A stretch of 57,712 bases of DNA from contig JAAFJP010000036.1 in the NCBI GenBank assembly GCA_013298125.1, positions 1-57,712 on the forward strand, read 5' to 3'. Source of the stretch: Cytophagales bacterium. Lineage in GTDB: Bacteria > Bacteroidota > Bacteroidia > Cytophagales > Spirosomataceae. The first letter of the stretch is position 1. Each line of letters starts with the position of its first letter. Both the position numbers and the translations under genes were made by a program. The notes beneath the pieces are model-generated. The model made no database searches. It had not been told where the DNA came from and saw only the letters and a list, made by a program, of their open reading frames with translations. This document shows, one piece after another, positions 35,051 through 43,273 of the stretch.

Positions 35051-35090
35051 AAATTGAAATAAGTGATTGGTTTTTGGAATAAGTGTAAGG
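35051..35090 (-). promoter_or_regulatory. Paired direct repeats upstream of the kinase gene
   Basis: AATAAGTG occurs at 35058-35065 and 35078-35085, 20 bp apart, within looser 20-base repeats. This matches the pair at 31048/31068 and suggests autoregulation of the kinase-regulator operon. Confidence 0.6.
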
Positions 35091-35163
35091 TTTTTCAATG
35101 GTACTTACCTTCCAGTAATTTACCCACCGCACGTTTTTCTACACAGTGAAATCGAAATTTACG

Positions 35164-35207
35164 AATCCTTGGTTTGACGATTACAAGTCTAAACCGAGGA
35201 TTTTTTT
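35164..35207 (+). terminator. Strong intrinsic terminator with no plus-strand gene before it
   Basis: A 15-bp stem (35164-35178 with 35187-35202, one G-T pair, one bulged T) is followed by a run of T to 35207. The T-run is only on the plus strand. No plus-strand gene precedes it, since the kinase gene to the left is on the minus strand. It may end a small RNA or act as an attenuator in the ardA leader. Confidence 0.65.
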
Positions 35208-35352
35208 ATTTAGCCTCCCTCCTACCCTTTCACCGTAAACCAAAAAATGACTTGCAATAAATGGGTTTCACCCCGTCAAAATCGGTTCGTGTGGTGAGAG
35301 GCGATTGCCTGTTGCGATTGCAGGGCTTCTTAACATTACAAATCAAAAAATC

Positions 35353-35901
35353 ATGGCTACTTCACGTACCCCCCGAATCTATGTTGGTACTTACAAAAAG
35401 TACAACAATCTTTCCACCGAAGGCGATTATCTCGACCTAACAGATTATTCAGACCGAGAAGAATTTTATGAGGCTTGCAGAGAATTACACAAAGACGAAA
35501 CCGACCCAGAATTTCATTTTCAAGATTGGGAGGACCTACCAAAATTTATGATTACAGAATCCTCATTAGATGAAGGGGTTTTCGAGTATTTGGAAGCGAT
35601 GGAAACAATGGACGATTCAAGGGCAAAGGCTTTTGATATTTTTGTAGTTTCAGTTCATGGAAGCTGGCAAGGGTTGTCCAAAATGATGAAATATTTTGAA
35701 AATAGTTACCACGGATATTATGGCAAAGGAACTGAGAACGCTGAAATAAGATACACTGAACAATTTGTAGATGATATGGGGTATCTCAAAAATGTACCTG
35801 ATGTTGTACAAAGATATTTTGATTTTGAAGCGTATTCCAAAGAATTATTCATGGTTGATTTATACGAGGATGAAGGTCATGTATTTTCAAAGAATTACTA
35901 A
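35353..35901 (+). CDS. ardA: ArdA antirestriction protein
   Basis: 182 aa from the ATG at 35353 ('MATSRTPRIYVGTYKKYNNL'); the frame opens 16 codons earlier but those residues are not ArdA-like. Strong family match: 'GDYLDLTDYSDREEFYEACRELHKDE' region, 'EFHFQDWEDLP', 'DEGVFEYLEAME', and an acidic C-terminus ('VDLYEDEGHVF'). ArdA is a DNA mimic that blocks type I restriction enzymes during conjugative entry. The leader upstream contains a complete terminator, so read-through control is possible. A terminator follows directly. Confidence 0.93.
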   Translation: MATSRTPRIYVGTYKKYNNLSTEGDYLDLTDYSDREEFYEACRELHKDETDPEFHFQDWEDLPKFMITESSLDEGVFEYLEAMETMDDSRAKAFDIFVVSVHGSWQGLSKMMKYFENSYHGYYGKGTENAEIRYTEQFVDDMGYLKNVPDVVQRYFDFEAYSKELFMVDLYEDEGHVFSKNY

Positions 35902-35906
35902 ATGAG

Positions 35907-35925
35907 AGGGGGAAACCCCTTTTTT
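35907..35925 (+). terminator. Intrinsic terminator after ardA
   Basis: agggg pairs with cccct around gaaa, followed by TTTTT, starting 6 bases after the ardA stop. Confidence 0.8.
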
Positions 35926-36044
35926 GTAGAAAGTCAAGAGGAAGTTAAACAACCACTCAATAAAAAGAAAAGCCCTAAATTTTTGTTGCTACCAAAAAAT
36001 ATAAGCAATTTAGGTTCAAGATTTTCTAAACATAAAAATTATTG

Positions 36045-36761
36045 ATGAATAACGATTCAAAAAAAGATAAATCAAAGGCAGCTTTTTTAGTAGAACTTGA
36101 CAAAATGCCAGGCGTACAAATTCAGGAGTTACCCGAAGAAGAGAGCTTCATGGTATTCTATCCCAAAGACCAACATCTTGTATTTAGAAAACTATTGGAT
36201 AAATACCTGAGTTTGTTTCAAGTAGTAGCTATTAAACCCGAAGAAGATACAGCGACAGGAAAGGGATTTAGTAGTATTCCAAATCATTTCTTTGAGTTTG
36301 AAATTGATGAAGAAGCACTATTAACAAGATTGACCCGAATATTGAATGAGGAGATAAACAGCCCCGAAGCCATCCGAGAAAGAAGATTAGCTTTACATCC
36401 CCTACCTAATAGTCCAGAACCTTATAATGAAAATCAACTGGAATTTTTAGAAAAATTTGAAGAGCCTGAACGTAGCGAACACGCCCGAATATTCAGAATC
36501 GGAAATGTTACTATGCGTTACATGAATAACGATGAAATAGATTTTGACCCTACTGACGAAGACTTTGAGAATTGGCTTTCGGGATTGCCTGAAAATGCAC
36601 AAATACATTTCAGAGCCGATGGATTAGAAAAATCAAAAGGAGCTTTACCCTTCCGCAGATTTTATATGGAATACAACGATATTGGTTTAGATGAATACAT
36701 GAAAAGACATCTTTCACCAGAAGATTATGAGTATCACATGAACGTAAGCAAAGACGAATAA
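36045..36761 (+). CDS. Acidic hypothetical protein (238 aa)
   Basis: ATG at 36045 (a TTG precedes it by one codon). Soluble and strongly acidic ('QELPEEESFMVFYP', 'EIDFDPTDEDFENWLSGLPE'), with no recognised domain. It lies between ardA and umuD on the same strand. Its charge and position suggest a DNA-mimic or early-transfer protein, but there is no sequence evidence beyond composition. Confidence 0.55.
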   Translation: MNNDSKKDKSKAAFLVELDKMPGVQIQELPEEESFMVFYPKDQHLVFRKLLDKYLSLFQVVAIKPEEDTATGKGFSSIPNHFFEFEIDEEALLTRLTRILNEEINSPEAIRERRLALHPLPNSPEPYNENQLEFLEKFEEPERSEHARIFRIGNVTMRYMNNDEIDFDPTDEDFENWLSGLPENAQIHFRADGLEKSKGALPFRRFYMEYNDIGLDEYMKRHLSPEDYEYHMNVSKDE

Positions 36762-36805
36762 ACTTCTCAAAAAGTAAAAAACAAAATTCAACCACGATTA
36801 AAACA

Positions 36806-37267
36806 ATGGCATACGAAAATCTATATACTGATTACCTTATTTCGCAAACCTTAGAGATTTGTGAAGTAGATACCAGTACCAGTTTATCCCTCCAATTCAT
36901 TGATACAGGGATTCAAGCAGGTTTTCCAAGTCCTGCCGAAGATTACGTTGATTTAGCCATAGACCTAAACCAAGAACTTATCAAAAATCCATCTTCTACA
37001 TTTTTGGGTAGAGTTAAAGGTAGTTCCATGCGAGATGCAGGAATTTTTGAAGGCGACGTATTAGTAATAGATAAATCAAAAGAACCCCAAGACGGCTCAA
37101 TTGCGGTTTGTTTTTTAGACGGAGATTTTACGGTAAAGCGTATTAAAATTAACGGCAAACGGTGTTTTTTAGTGCCAGCCAATCAAGATTTCAACCCCAT
37201 TGAAATACAGGCTGATAACGATTTCAGAGTTTGGGGCATCGTTACCTATATCATCAAAAAAGTATAG
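36806..37267 (+). CDS. umuD: UmuD-like S24 self-cleaving protein
   Basis: 153 aa. Putative cleavage site A38-G39 ('IQAGFPSPAEDY'), nucleophile S74 ('GSSMRDAGIFEGD') and general base K111 ('GDFTVKRIKI'), with the same Ser-Lys spacing (37) as E. coli UmuD. On DNA damage RecA would stimulate cleavage, and UmuD' would join UmuC as DNA polymerase V. It lies 55 bases before umuC. The N-terminal arm before the cleavage site is longer than in E. coli. Confidence 0.92.
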   Translation: MAYENLYTDYLISQTLEICEVDTSTSLSLQFIDTGIQAGFPSPAEDYVDLAIDLNQELIKNPSSTFLGRVKGSSMRDAGIFEGDVLVIDKSKEPQDGSIAVCFLDGDFTVKRIKINGKRCFLVPANQDFNPIEIQADNDFRVWGIVTYIIKKV

Positions 37268-37322
37268 CCTTTCAAAGCAAAATAATACAGAACCAATCCC
37301 AATTTTATGATAGCAATTCTCC

Positions 37323-38588
37323 ATGTTTGCCTTAGTTGATTGCAATAATTTTTATGCCAGTTGCGAACGGGTTTTCAATCCTACGCTCAATGGAAAACCC
37401 ATTGTTGTCCTGAGTAACAATGATGGATGTGTAATTGCACGTTCCAACGAAGCCAAATTATTAGGTATTCCGATGGGAGCAGTTGCCTTTCAACTCAAAG
37501 AAGTCATTGAAAAACACCAAGTAAAGGTGTTTTCGAGTAATTATACTTTGTACGGCGATATGTCCAACCGAGTTATGACGGAGTTAGGCAAATTCACCCC
37601 CGAAATAGAAATTTATTCGATTGATGAAGCTTTTTTGGATATGGCAGGTTTTGATAGATACCATAACCTCATTGAGTATGGACAAAAAATCAAGAAAATT
37701 GTTACCAGAAATACAGGCATACCCATTTCTATTGGCATAGCCCCCACCAAAGCATTAGCCAAAGTAGCAAACCGAACCGCCAAGAAAAACCCCATGTTTC
37801 AGGGTGTTTGTGTATTAGACAGTCCAGAAAAAATAACAGAAATTTTAGTAAAATTCCCTATCGAAGACGTTTGGGGCATCGGAGGACGGTATGCTAAAAT
37901 GTTAAACCAACAGCATCAAGTAAATACCGCCCAAGATTTTATCAATCTGTCTGATAACCTGATCCAAAAGAAAATGGGAGTTGTTGGACTCCGACTAAAA
38001 AAAGAATTGTTAGGTTTTTCATGTCTGAAATTAGAATCTATTTCACCTAACAAACAAAATATTTGCACTTCCCGAAGTTTTGGCGAAATGCTCAAAGACT
38101 ATGCTCCATTGAGCGAAGCGGTGGCAACCTTTGCCAGTCGTTGTGCCTTTAAACTCCGTAAACAGGGAACTTGTGCTAAGACAATAACCGTTTTTATAAC
38201 CACGAATCGTTTTTCTGAAAAAGAACCGCAGTATAGCCCAAGTTGTGTTGTTACCCTTCCCACCGCTTCAAATAGTAGTATTGACATCGTTGAGTATTCT
38301 TTGAAAGCCCTCCAAAGAATTTATAGAAAAGGCTATAAATTCAAAAAAGCAGGGGTAATTGTGAGTGAGATAGTCCCCAAAGACCAATTACAAACGAATC
38401 TTTTTGAGAACAAAAACCCCAAAAAACACCAAGACATAATGAAATCTCTGGACACCTTAAACAATTGGTATGGTAGAGAAAAAGTAAGATTAGCGGCAAC
38501 GGGAACAGGTAGGAAATGGAAGCTCCGACAAGAATTTAAAACGAAGTGTTTTACAACTAATTGGGAGGAGTTGATGGAGGTGAGATAA
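37323..38588 (+). CDS. umuC: UmuC, Y-family DNA polymerase V catalytic subunit
   Basis: 421 aa, full length. Palm motif 'ALVDCNNFYASCERVF' with the first metal-binding Asp, and 'YSIDEAFLDMAGF' with the D-E catalytic pair; 'IGIAPTKALAKVANR' and 'VWGIGGRYAKML' (helix-hairpin-helix) are classic. A clamp-binding-like 'QTNLF' sits near residue 358, as in E. coli UmuC. It carries out error-prone bypass of lesions with UmuD'. Plasmid-borne umuDC is common on broad-range plasmids. It is convergent with the tra operon. Confidence 0.94.
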   Translation: MFALVDCNNFYASCERVFNPTLNGKPIVVLSNNDGCVIARSNEAKLLGIPMGAVAFQLKEVIEKHQVKVFSSNYTLYGDMSNRVMTELGKFTPEIEIYSIDEAFLDMAGFDRYHNLIEYGQKIKKIVTRNTGIPISIGIAPTKALAKVANRTAKKNPMFQGVCVLDSPEKITEILVKFPIEDVWGIGGRYAKMLNQQHQVNTAQDFINLSDNLIQKKMGVVGLRLKKELLGFSCLKLESISPNKQNICTSRSFGEMLKDYAPLSEAVATFASRCAFKLRKQGTCAKTITVFITTNRFSEKEPQYSPSCVVTLPTASNSSIDIVEYSLKALQRIYRKGYKFKKAGVIVSEIVPKDQLQTNLFENKNPKKHQDIMKSLDTLNNWYGREKVRLAATGTGRKWKLRQEFKTKCFTTNWEELMEVR

Positions 38589-38594
38589 AACAGA

Positions 38595-38623
38595 GAAATC
38601 CAAACCACAAAGTGATTTGGATT
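38595..38623. terminator. Hairpin between convergent umuC and the tra operon
   Basis: aaatccaaa (38595-38603) pairs with tttggattt (38615-38623), loop 11 bases. It lies 7 bases after the umuC stop and downstream of the last tra-operon gene, but the T-run is short. Confidence 0.5.
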
Positions 38624-38649
38624 TACAGAACTCTCAAAAATAGCAACCC

Positions 38650-39099
38650 TCATTTTGAGGATTGCACATTACGCTCTTTGGAATAATTAACCCCAATTTT
38701 CCAACCATCTTGATAAACCATTGGTTGTTCAAATTGAAGAGAATCTTTATTAAACCATATTTTAACAATCAAAATTGAAGAATCCTTTTTGATTTTATTT
38801 TCGCTAAGTATCTGAATATCTTTGATTTGTCCATTATGAGTTGCTTGATTGAGCATCAAGTTTACATATAAAGGCGTTGCTTTGATTTGCTGATTGAAGG
38901 CTTTGGACAAATGAATTTTGAAATCATAAGTGGTGTCCTTCTTAACAATTTTGTTGGCATTTCTGAAAATTTCAATGACACTTTCATTAATTCCCTTCTC
39001 AATAGGTTGCACACTTTTTTTCCCCCTAATCAAACTGAAAAGAAATAAGCAAGGTAAAATCAAGAAAAGAGAAAATATTTTGAGAAACTTTTTCATCAT
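38650..39099 (-). CDS. Hypothetical envelope protein at the end of the tra operon (149 aa)
   Basis: Begins 'MMKKFLKIFSLFLILPCLFL', a signal or membrane-anchor sequence with a Cys at residue 17 that might be lipidated, though no perfect lipobox. The mature part ('TYDFKIHLSKAFNQQIKATP', 'ILIVKIWFNKDSLQFEQP') looks like a small beta domain. Its start abuts the VirB5-like gene, so it is probably part of the conjugation operon. Role unknown. Confidence 0.55.
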   Translation of the reverse strand: MMKKFLKIFSLFLILPCLFLFSLIRGKKSVQPIEKGINESVIEIFRNANKIVKKDTTYDFKIHLSKAFNQQIKATPLYVNLMLNQATHNGQIKDIQILSENKIKKDSSILIVKIWFNKDSLQFEQPMVYQDGWKIGVNYSKERNVQSSK

Positions 39100-39100
39100 T

Positions 39101-40342
39101 TTAGAATTTAATTTTTGCCAAAGAATTACGCATTAATTTTGCCTGATAACGAGACTCCATTTCTTGTTGCAATGGCGTTTTCTTAGTGGCATCTTCCATT
39201 AATTTATCCCCTTTCTCTTTGTAATCTGTGGACTCATTCATTAAATTGATAGCAGCCGTTTGTGCTTGGATGCGTTCACCTGTACTCATTCTCAATCCTG
39301 TTTTGCTGATACTAAATCCGCTTGGATTTGATGGATTCAAACCCACGCCAGGATATGTACCGTTTGCTTGATTTAATCTTTGTGTGATTTTGAATTGCAA
39401 CGCATTATTAGCATCTTCTAAATCTCGATTTGCTCTTTTGATAATGCCCTCATAACCAGTTGGTTCAACTTCTTCAACCGCTCGTATGAATGCTTTTATC
39501 CTTAATATTTCCTGTTGTAAAACATCATCGGGCATACTCATATAAATTGCAGTCATTAACCCACCCATTGAATTACTGAAAACGTCACCGCCAAACAAAG
39601 ACCCAACATCAAAACTATCATCTGTTCCAAAAACATTGTCTAAACTGAATGGAGATGAATTACTAATCCGCATGGGTTTACCGTTTGATTCATCCGAAAC
39701 GGCATTACTCAATACAATTGCCTGATGATATAATTCATCCGCTATTTTATAGTAAGCTAATGCAGTCTGAAATTTTTTCTTCTGCATGGTATTCTGCAAC
39801 CCATAAATTTTTGCAAATTCATCTTTCTTGGCTTTTGCAAAATCATCATGGTTACTCGCCGACAATTCGGGAGAAGTACCATCATAAAAGAAATCATACA
39901 TTTGTTGCCCCCCTTGCTGACTAACTTCTCCTTGGGAATTTTGTGATAAAATATAGTCCAACTTATTCAAAAAAGTTAGTTGCTTATGATAATCGCTCAG
40001 TTTTGAACTGACCGCCTGATTTGTTTTCATAAAAATGGATAAGTCATTAAACTTATACTTACCATCCTTACTCACTAAATTTTCAAACTCGCTAACATCT
40101 CTCAGAATCTCTTCCACTTCTTTTCCAAGACTCAGAATTGATTGCGTATTCGCCTGAGTTCGATTATTTATCTTATTCCCATTTTTAAGTTGAATAAGTT
40201 GATTCTTTGCCTTTTCAACTAAATTTTTCAACTCCATTAATCGTTGAATTGCTGAAACATCAATACTAATTTGTGAAAATCCTGTTTTTGGAATCATTAT
40301 CAAACCGATAAAGATTAAGCCCATTTTTGCTAAATGTCTCAT
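39101..40342 (-). CDS. VirB5/TraI-like periplasmic conjugation protein
   Basis: 413 aa from the ATG at 40342 (a TTG lies two codons upstream). Signal peptide ('MGLIFIGLIMIPKTGFSQ'), then a long helical N-terminal part ('AIQRLMELKNLVEKAKNQLI', 'VEEILRDVSEFENLV') typical of VirB5-type pilus-tip proteins and of the CTnDOT TraI/DUF4141 group. It is longer than usual, with a Gly/Ser-rich middle and a helical C-terminus. Upstream lie a minus-strand terminator and four inverted replication iterons, so it may have its own promoter within the operon. Confidence 0.6.
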   Translation of the reverse strand: MRHLAKMGLIFIGLIMIPKTGFSQISIDVSAIQRLMELKNLVEKAKNQLIQLKNGNKINNRTQANTQSILSLGKEVEEILRDVSEFENLVSKDGKYKFNDLSIFMKTNQAVSSKLSDYHKQLTFLNKLDYILSQNSQGEVSQQGGQQMYDFFYDGTSPELSASNHDDFAKAKKDEFAKIYGLQNTMQKKKFQTALAYYKIADELYHQAIVLSNAVSDESNGKPMRISNSSPFSLDNVFGTDDSFDVGSLFGGDVFSNSMGGLMTAIYMSMPDDVLQQEILRIKAFIRAVEEVEPTGYEGIIKRANRDLEDANNALQFKITQRLNQANGTYPGVGLNPSNPSGFSISKTGLRMSTGERIQAQTAAINLMNESTDYKEKGDKLMEDATKKTPLQQEMESRYQAKLMRNSLAKIKF

Positions 40343-40375
40343 TATCAATGTGTTTTAAAGGTCAATATTCTTTTG

Positions 40376-40599
40376 GTCGCAATCTTATAACGGTTGCGAA
40401 AAAATTTTTAAACCCCCTTTCGGGGGCTTAAAATCATAGATTATGTATAATTATATGAGTATTCGAGTCAAATTTTAGTCATAATTCAGATTTTTAAGCC
40501 TAAATTCCCCTTATCAATTTTTGTCTTGGTCGCAATGTTATACGGTTTCAGTCGCAATGTTATAATGGCATATTTCTTCCAGTCGCAATCTTATAACGG
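40376..40599 (-). repeat. Iteron cluster II, four copies upstream of the VirB5-like gene
   Basis: Minus-strand copies of the origin iteron CCGTTATAAGATTGCGAC: perfect at 40376-40393 and 40582-40599, variants at 40529-40545 and 40551-40568. All point the same way, opposite to the array at 56.7 kb. The nearest copy ends 34 bases before the VirB5-like ATG. They could let the Rep protein control this promoter or hold plasmid copies together ('handcuffing'). Confidence 0.85.
40397..40428 (-). terminator. Intrinsic terminator inside the tra operon
   Basis: On the minus strand ccccc-gaaa-ggggg is followed by an AT-rich tail ending in six T. It lies between traM and the VirB5-like gene, within the iteron cluster, so transcription from traM may stop or be limited here. 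Confidence 0.7.
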
Positions 40600-40662
40600 T
40601 TAAAACCGATTGCGTTTTGAGTTAATTTTATGTGAAAGTCGCTATTCCGTAGCGGTGTATGC

Positions 40663-41829
40663 TCAGTTTTTTACAACGAAAAACACTTTATAACCATCTT
40701 CAAGCATGATTTCTTGTGCTTTTTTTCGATTAGTTCCTGATGATAAAGCTCTTGATAAACCACGCCCCAAACTTTTCCCCGCATACGCAATTCCAGCGTA
40801 TGGGATATAATTTAAAGCCTCATTTGAAATATCATCAATTGCTTGCGTAGTACCTTGTCTAACGTCATTCCGAACAGGGTTATCCCCATCAAACGCCAAC
40901 CCTTCCACCATATCTTGGTCAAGTGTCTTTAATTTCAATGGAGTTGTCTGATTATTGATTTTGATAGAAGCAATTTCAAACGTAACCCTATTATTTCCTA
41001 AGTATGCCAAGCCTGTAACCAAAGTATTCCGAGGAACATAATTTCCGTTAATAGTTGTCGCTTCTGTAATCCTAAAACTCACCCTTTTTCCATTCTTAAT
41101 CAATTGATTCCCATTCACAACGCCCGTAACATAATGTTCATTAGCTTGCGGTTTTGCTGGTTGCTCCTTTGAATCTACCTTTCTATTATCAGCTTTAACC
41201 GTATTAAAATAATCGTCTATGCTTGCGGATTTGGCTTGTCCTTCATTTCCAATTGGCTCTGTAATTGGCTCAATAGTTCTTGCTTTCGGTTTTGATTCCT
41301 CCAAAACCCAATCTTTTTTTTGTTTGGGTTTTCTGTTTTTGGAACGGTCAACGACTTTTCTTTCTTCATAAGTCAAATTTTTATTAGTGGCAGGTATCAT
41401 TTTCACTGAATCACGCTGACCAATTTCAGAGCGATTGCCATTTGCTGGGGAACTGTCGGTAATTTCATAAGATTTTTGCCAATCCATCGAAACAGGATTA
41501 TCGTTCATTTTTTTCTTAATCATTTCATCAGCACTATTCAAATGAGAATGTTTTTTATTCACCTGAGAACTGTCCTCTTTGAAAGAAGGAGTTGTTGGAA
41601 CGGGTACTTCTTGCTTAACCGTAGCCATTTCCTGCCTTGCGTTATCTATGGTTTTCCATGCAATTAAAACCGTTAGTAATATCCCCACTCCTATTGCAAT
41701 TAAACCCACCTTTCCTTGACTTAATAAATGCAATTTTTCCTTCAAACTAAGTTTTTCGGTTTCAATTTCTTTTTCTTTGGAAGGTTTTTCAATTTCAAAA
41801 AACTTCTTTATGCTTTGCAAAATATCCAT
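40663..41829 (-). CDS. traM: TraM, VirB10-like conjugation channel protein
   Basis: 388 aa. Cytoplasmic N-terminus, one membrane span ('KVGLIAIGVGILLTVLIAW', about 37-55), a long charged periplasmic linker, and a C-terminal VirB10-type beta domain ('YVTGVVNGNQLIKNGKRVSF', 'NYVPRNTLVTGLAYLGNNRV'). It would connect inner and outer membranes in the type IV secretion channel. It lies 3 bases after traN. Confidence 0.82.
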   Translation of the reverse strand: MDILQSIKKFFEIEKPSKEKEIETEKLSLKEKLHLLSQGKVGLIAIGVGILLTVLIAWKTIDNARQEMATVKQEVPVPTTPSFKEDSSQVNKKHSHLNSADEMIKKKMNDNPVSMDWQKSYEITDSSPANGNRSEIGQRDSVKMIPATNKNLTYEERKVVDRSKNRKPKQKKDWVLEESKPKARTIEPITEPIGNEGQAKSASIDDYFNTVKADNRKVDSKEQPAKPQANEHYVTGVVNGNQLIKNGKRVSFRITEATTINGNYVPRNTLVTGLAYLGNNRVTFEIASIKINNQTTPLKLKTLDQDMVEGLAFDGDNPVRNDVRQGTTQAIDDISNEALNYIPYAGIAYAGKSLGRGLSRALSSGTNRKKAQEIMLEDGYKVFFVVKN

Positions 41830-41832
41830 GTT

Positions 41833-42642
41833 TTATAGCAAGTTAGCTGTTAATATTTTCTTGGCAGGAATGTTCATTGTGATTAATCTTGCCCCTTTTC
41901 CTTCTCTAAAAACTACTTCTAAATAATCGTTTTCCGTAGCTGAATATAATGGAATGGCATACATGAAACTCTCCATTCCCCCAGCTCCTATCATCATAGG
42001 TGCTTCAAATTCAAGCGGTTCAATTTCTTGTTGTTGGGGTGTTAATTGATTCCTCTTTTTCCGCTTTACATGGGTTTTATAAATAAATGAAACGTAATCA
42101 ACTTCATAAATAATGGTGGATTGATTAGTTACCTCAAATTTTAAATAGGTTGCTTGCTGGTCATTAAAAACATTAACCAATTTCACAATTACATCACTAT
42201 TTTTCTCTTTCAAATTGATATTTCCCGATGCTTCTTTTAACCTTCCAAGCGATAATTTAGGCGTTTTTTCGGTTTTTACTTTACTATCTAATTCAACTTT
42301 TGGCAAAGCTCTAAAATCATAAAAAGGCTTATCTATTTTTTCACGATATGCCACATATCCTTTGAAAATAGTGTTACCATACTGAATGAGCATAGTAGAT
42401 GGTTTTGCATAAGGATTGGTTGCTTTTAGGAAAATGATTGAGCCATTTTCAATCTTGCCAATGTAGTCTTTGTTGCCAATATCAAAGAGGCTAATTGACT
42501 CAGGCAAAATCACATACACGGTACTTTCACGACCCACCCAAATTGTGTCCACGTGCGATGAACCATAAGAATCCAAAGATTTCTGGGAAAATGTGGAAGG
42601 ATGAAGGCAATTTAATAGCAAGATAAAAAACAGATTTTTCAT
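41833..42642 (-). CDS. traN: TraN, VirB9-like outer-membrane conjugation protein
   Basis: 269 aa with a signal peptide ('MKNLFFILLLNCLHPSTFSQ'). Matches the CTnDOT TraN/DUF4138 layout: 'VYVILPESISLFDIGNKDYI', 'GNTIFKGYVAYR', and a C-terminal beta domain ('YLKFEVTNQSTIIYEVDYVS'). VirB9-like proteins form the outer-membrane ring with VirB10. It precedes traM here, reversed relative to CTnDOT. Confidence 0.8.
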   Translation of the reverse strand: MKNLFFILLLNCLHPSTFSQKSLDSYGSSHVDTIWVGRESTVYVILPESISLFDIGNKDYIGKIENGSIIFLKATNPYAKPSTMLIQYGNTIFKGYVAYREKIDKPFYDFRALPKVELDSKVKTEKTPKLSLGRLKEASGNINLKEKNSDVIVKLVNVFNDQQATYLKFEVTNQSTIIYEVDYVSFIYKTHVKRKKRNQLTPQQQEIEPLEFEAPMMIGAGGMESFMYAIPLYSATENDYLEVVFREGKGARLITMNIPAKKILTANLL

Positions 42643-42645
42643 GGT

Positions 42646-43272
42646 TTAATCGTGTATTTCTTCACGAGATTTAATGGGCGGATTGTAACCAATAAATGTA
42701 AAATTTTTCAACAATAACCCAAATGGATTATCCTCAGACCGAAACGTGCGGATAAGTTCAAACCGTGCCGCAATTGGTTTCATACTTCTTTCTTTTTGGT
42801 ACAAGGCAATTTGTCTTGCATAAACAACCCCATTATACGGTTCAATCGCAACATTTACTTGAACAGAATCTATTTCAAGGAGCGTTCTGGAATTATATTT
42901 ACTATAATTTTCCAACACTTGACCACGTTTAAATCCTTCATAAATGGCTAAACCATCCGTCCTTTCAATCAACTTCAACCCGATATTAATACGGTCTTTG
43001 AACGTCTCAGCATCGTGAGCAAACATCATTTGCATAAATGTTTTCACGTGATTTTTTGCCTCATAAATACTTGGCGTTTGCTCCGATTTGGCTATTGCCA
43101 TCATTGTCCCATTGTCTGAAACCACAAATATTTTGTTATTCAACTTCTCGACCTCGTGGGAAAAAAATATGAACCAGACAATATTTGAGATAAACAAAAG
43201 TGCTACCGCCAAAGCTGTAATAAACTTTAACGCTTTGAAAGCCTCATTGAAATTTTGTGCAACACCTTTCAT
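42646..43272 (-). CDS. traK: TraK, VirB8-like inner-membrane conjugation protein
   Basis: 208 aa. One membrane span near residues 16-36 ('FITALAVALLFISNIVWFIF') and a periplasmic NTF2-like domain ('IYEAKNHVKTFMQMMFAHDA', 'RFELIRTFRSEDNPFG'), as in TraK of CTnDOT elements. It would help assemble the type IV secretion channel. It is separated from traJ by one base. Confidence 0.83.
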   Translation of the reverse strand: MKGVAQNFNEAFKALKFITALAVALLFISNIVWFIFFSHEVEKLNNKIFVVSDNGTMMAIAKSEQTPSIYEAKNHVKTFMQMMFAHDAETFKDRINIGLKLIERTDGLAIYEGFKRGQVLENYSKYNSRTLLEIDSVQVNVAIEPYNGVVYARQIALYQKERSMKPIAARFELIRTFRSEDNPFGLLLKNFTFIGYNPPIKSREEIHD

Positions 43273-43273
43273 A

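Larger units (their letters stand above)
34996..35352. other. Intergenic region between kinase gene and ardA
   Basis: No gene. It holds the paired AATAAGTG repeats, a copy of acccaccgcacgtttt (near 35122) shared with the 2.4-kb structured region, the plus-strand terminator at 35164-35207, and a gcgattgc direct repeat just before ardA (near 35301 and 35314). Confidence 0.6.

Noticed and set aside
36943-38287. Minus-strand open frames within umuD and umuC
   Set aside because: They are shadows of strongly conserved genes on the plus strand.
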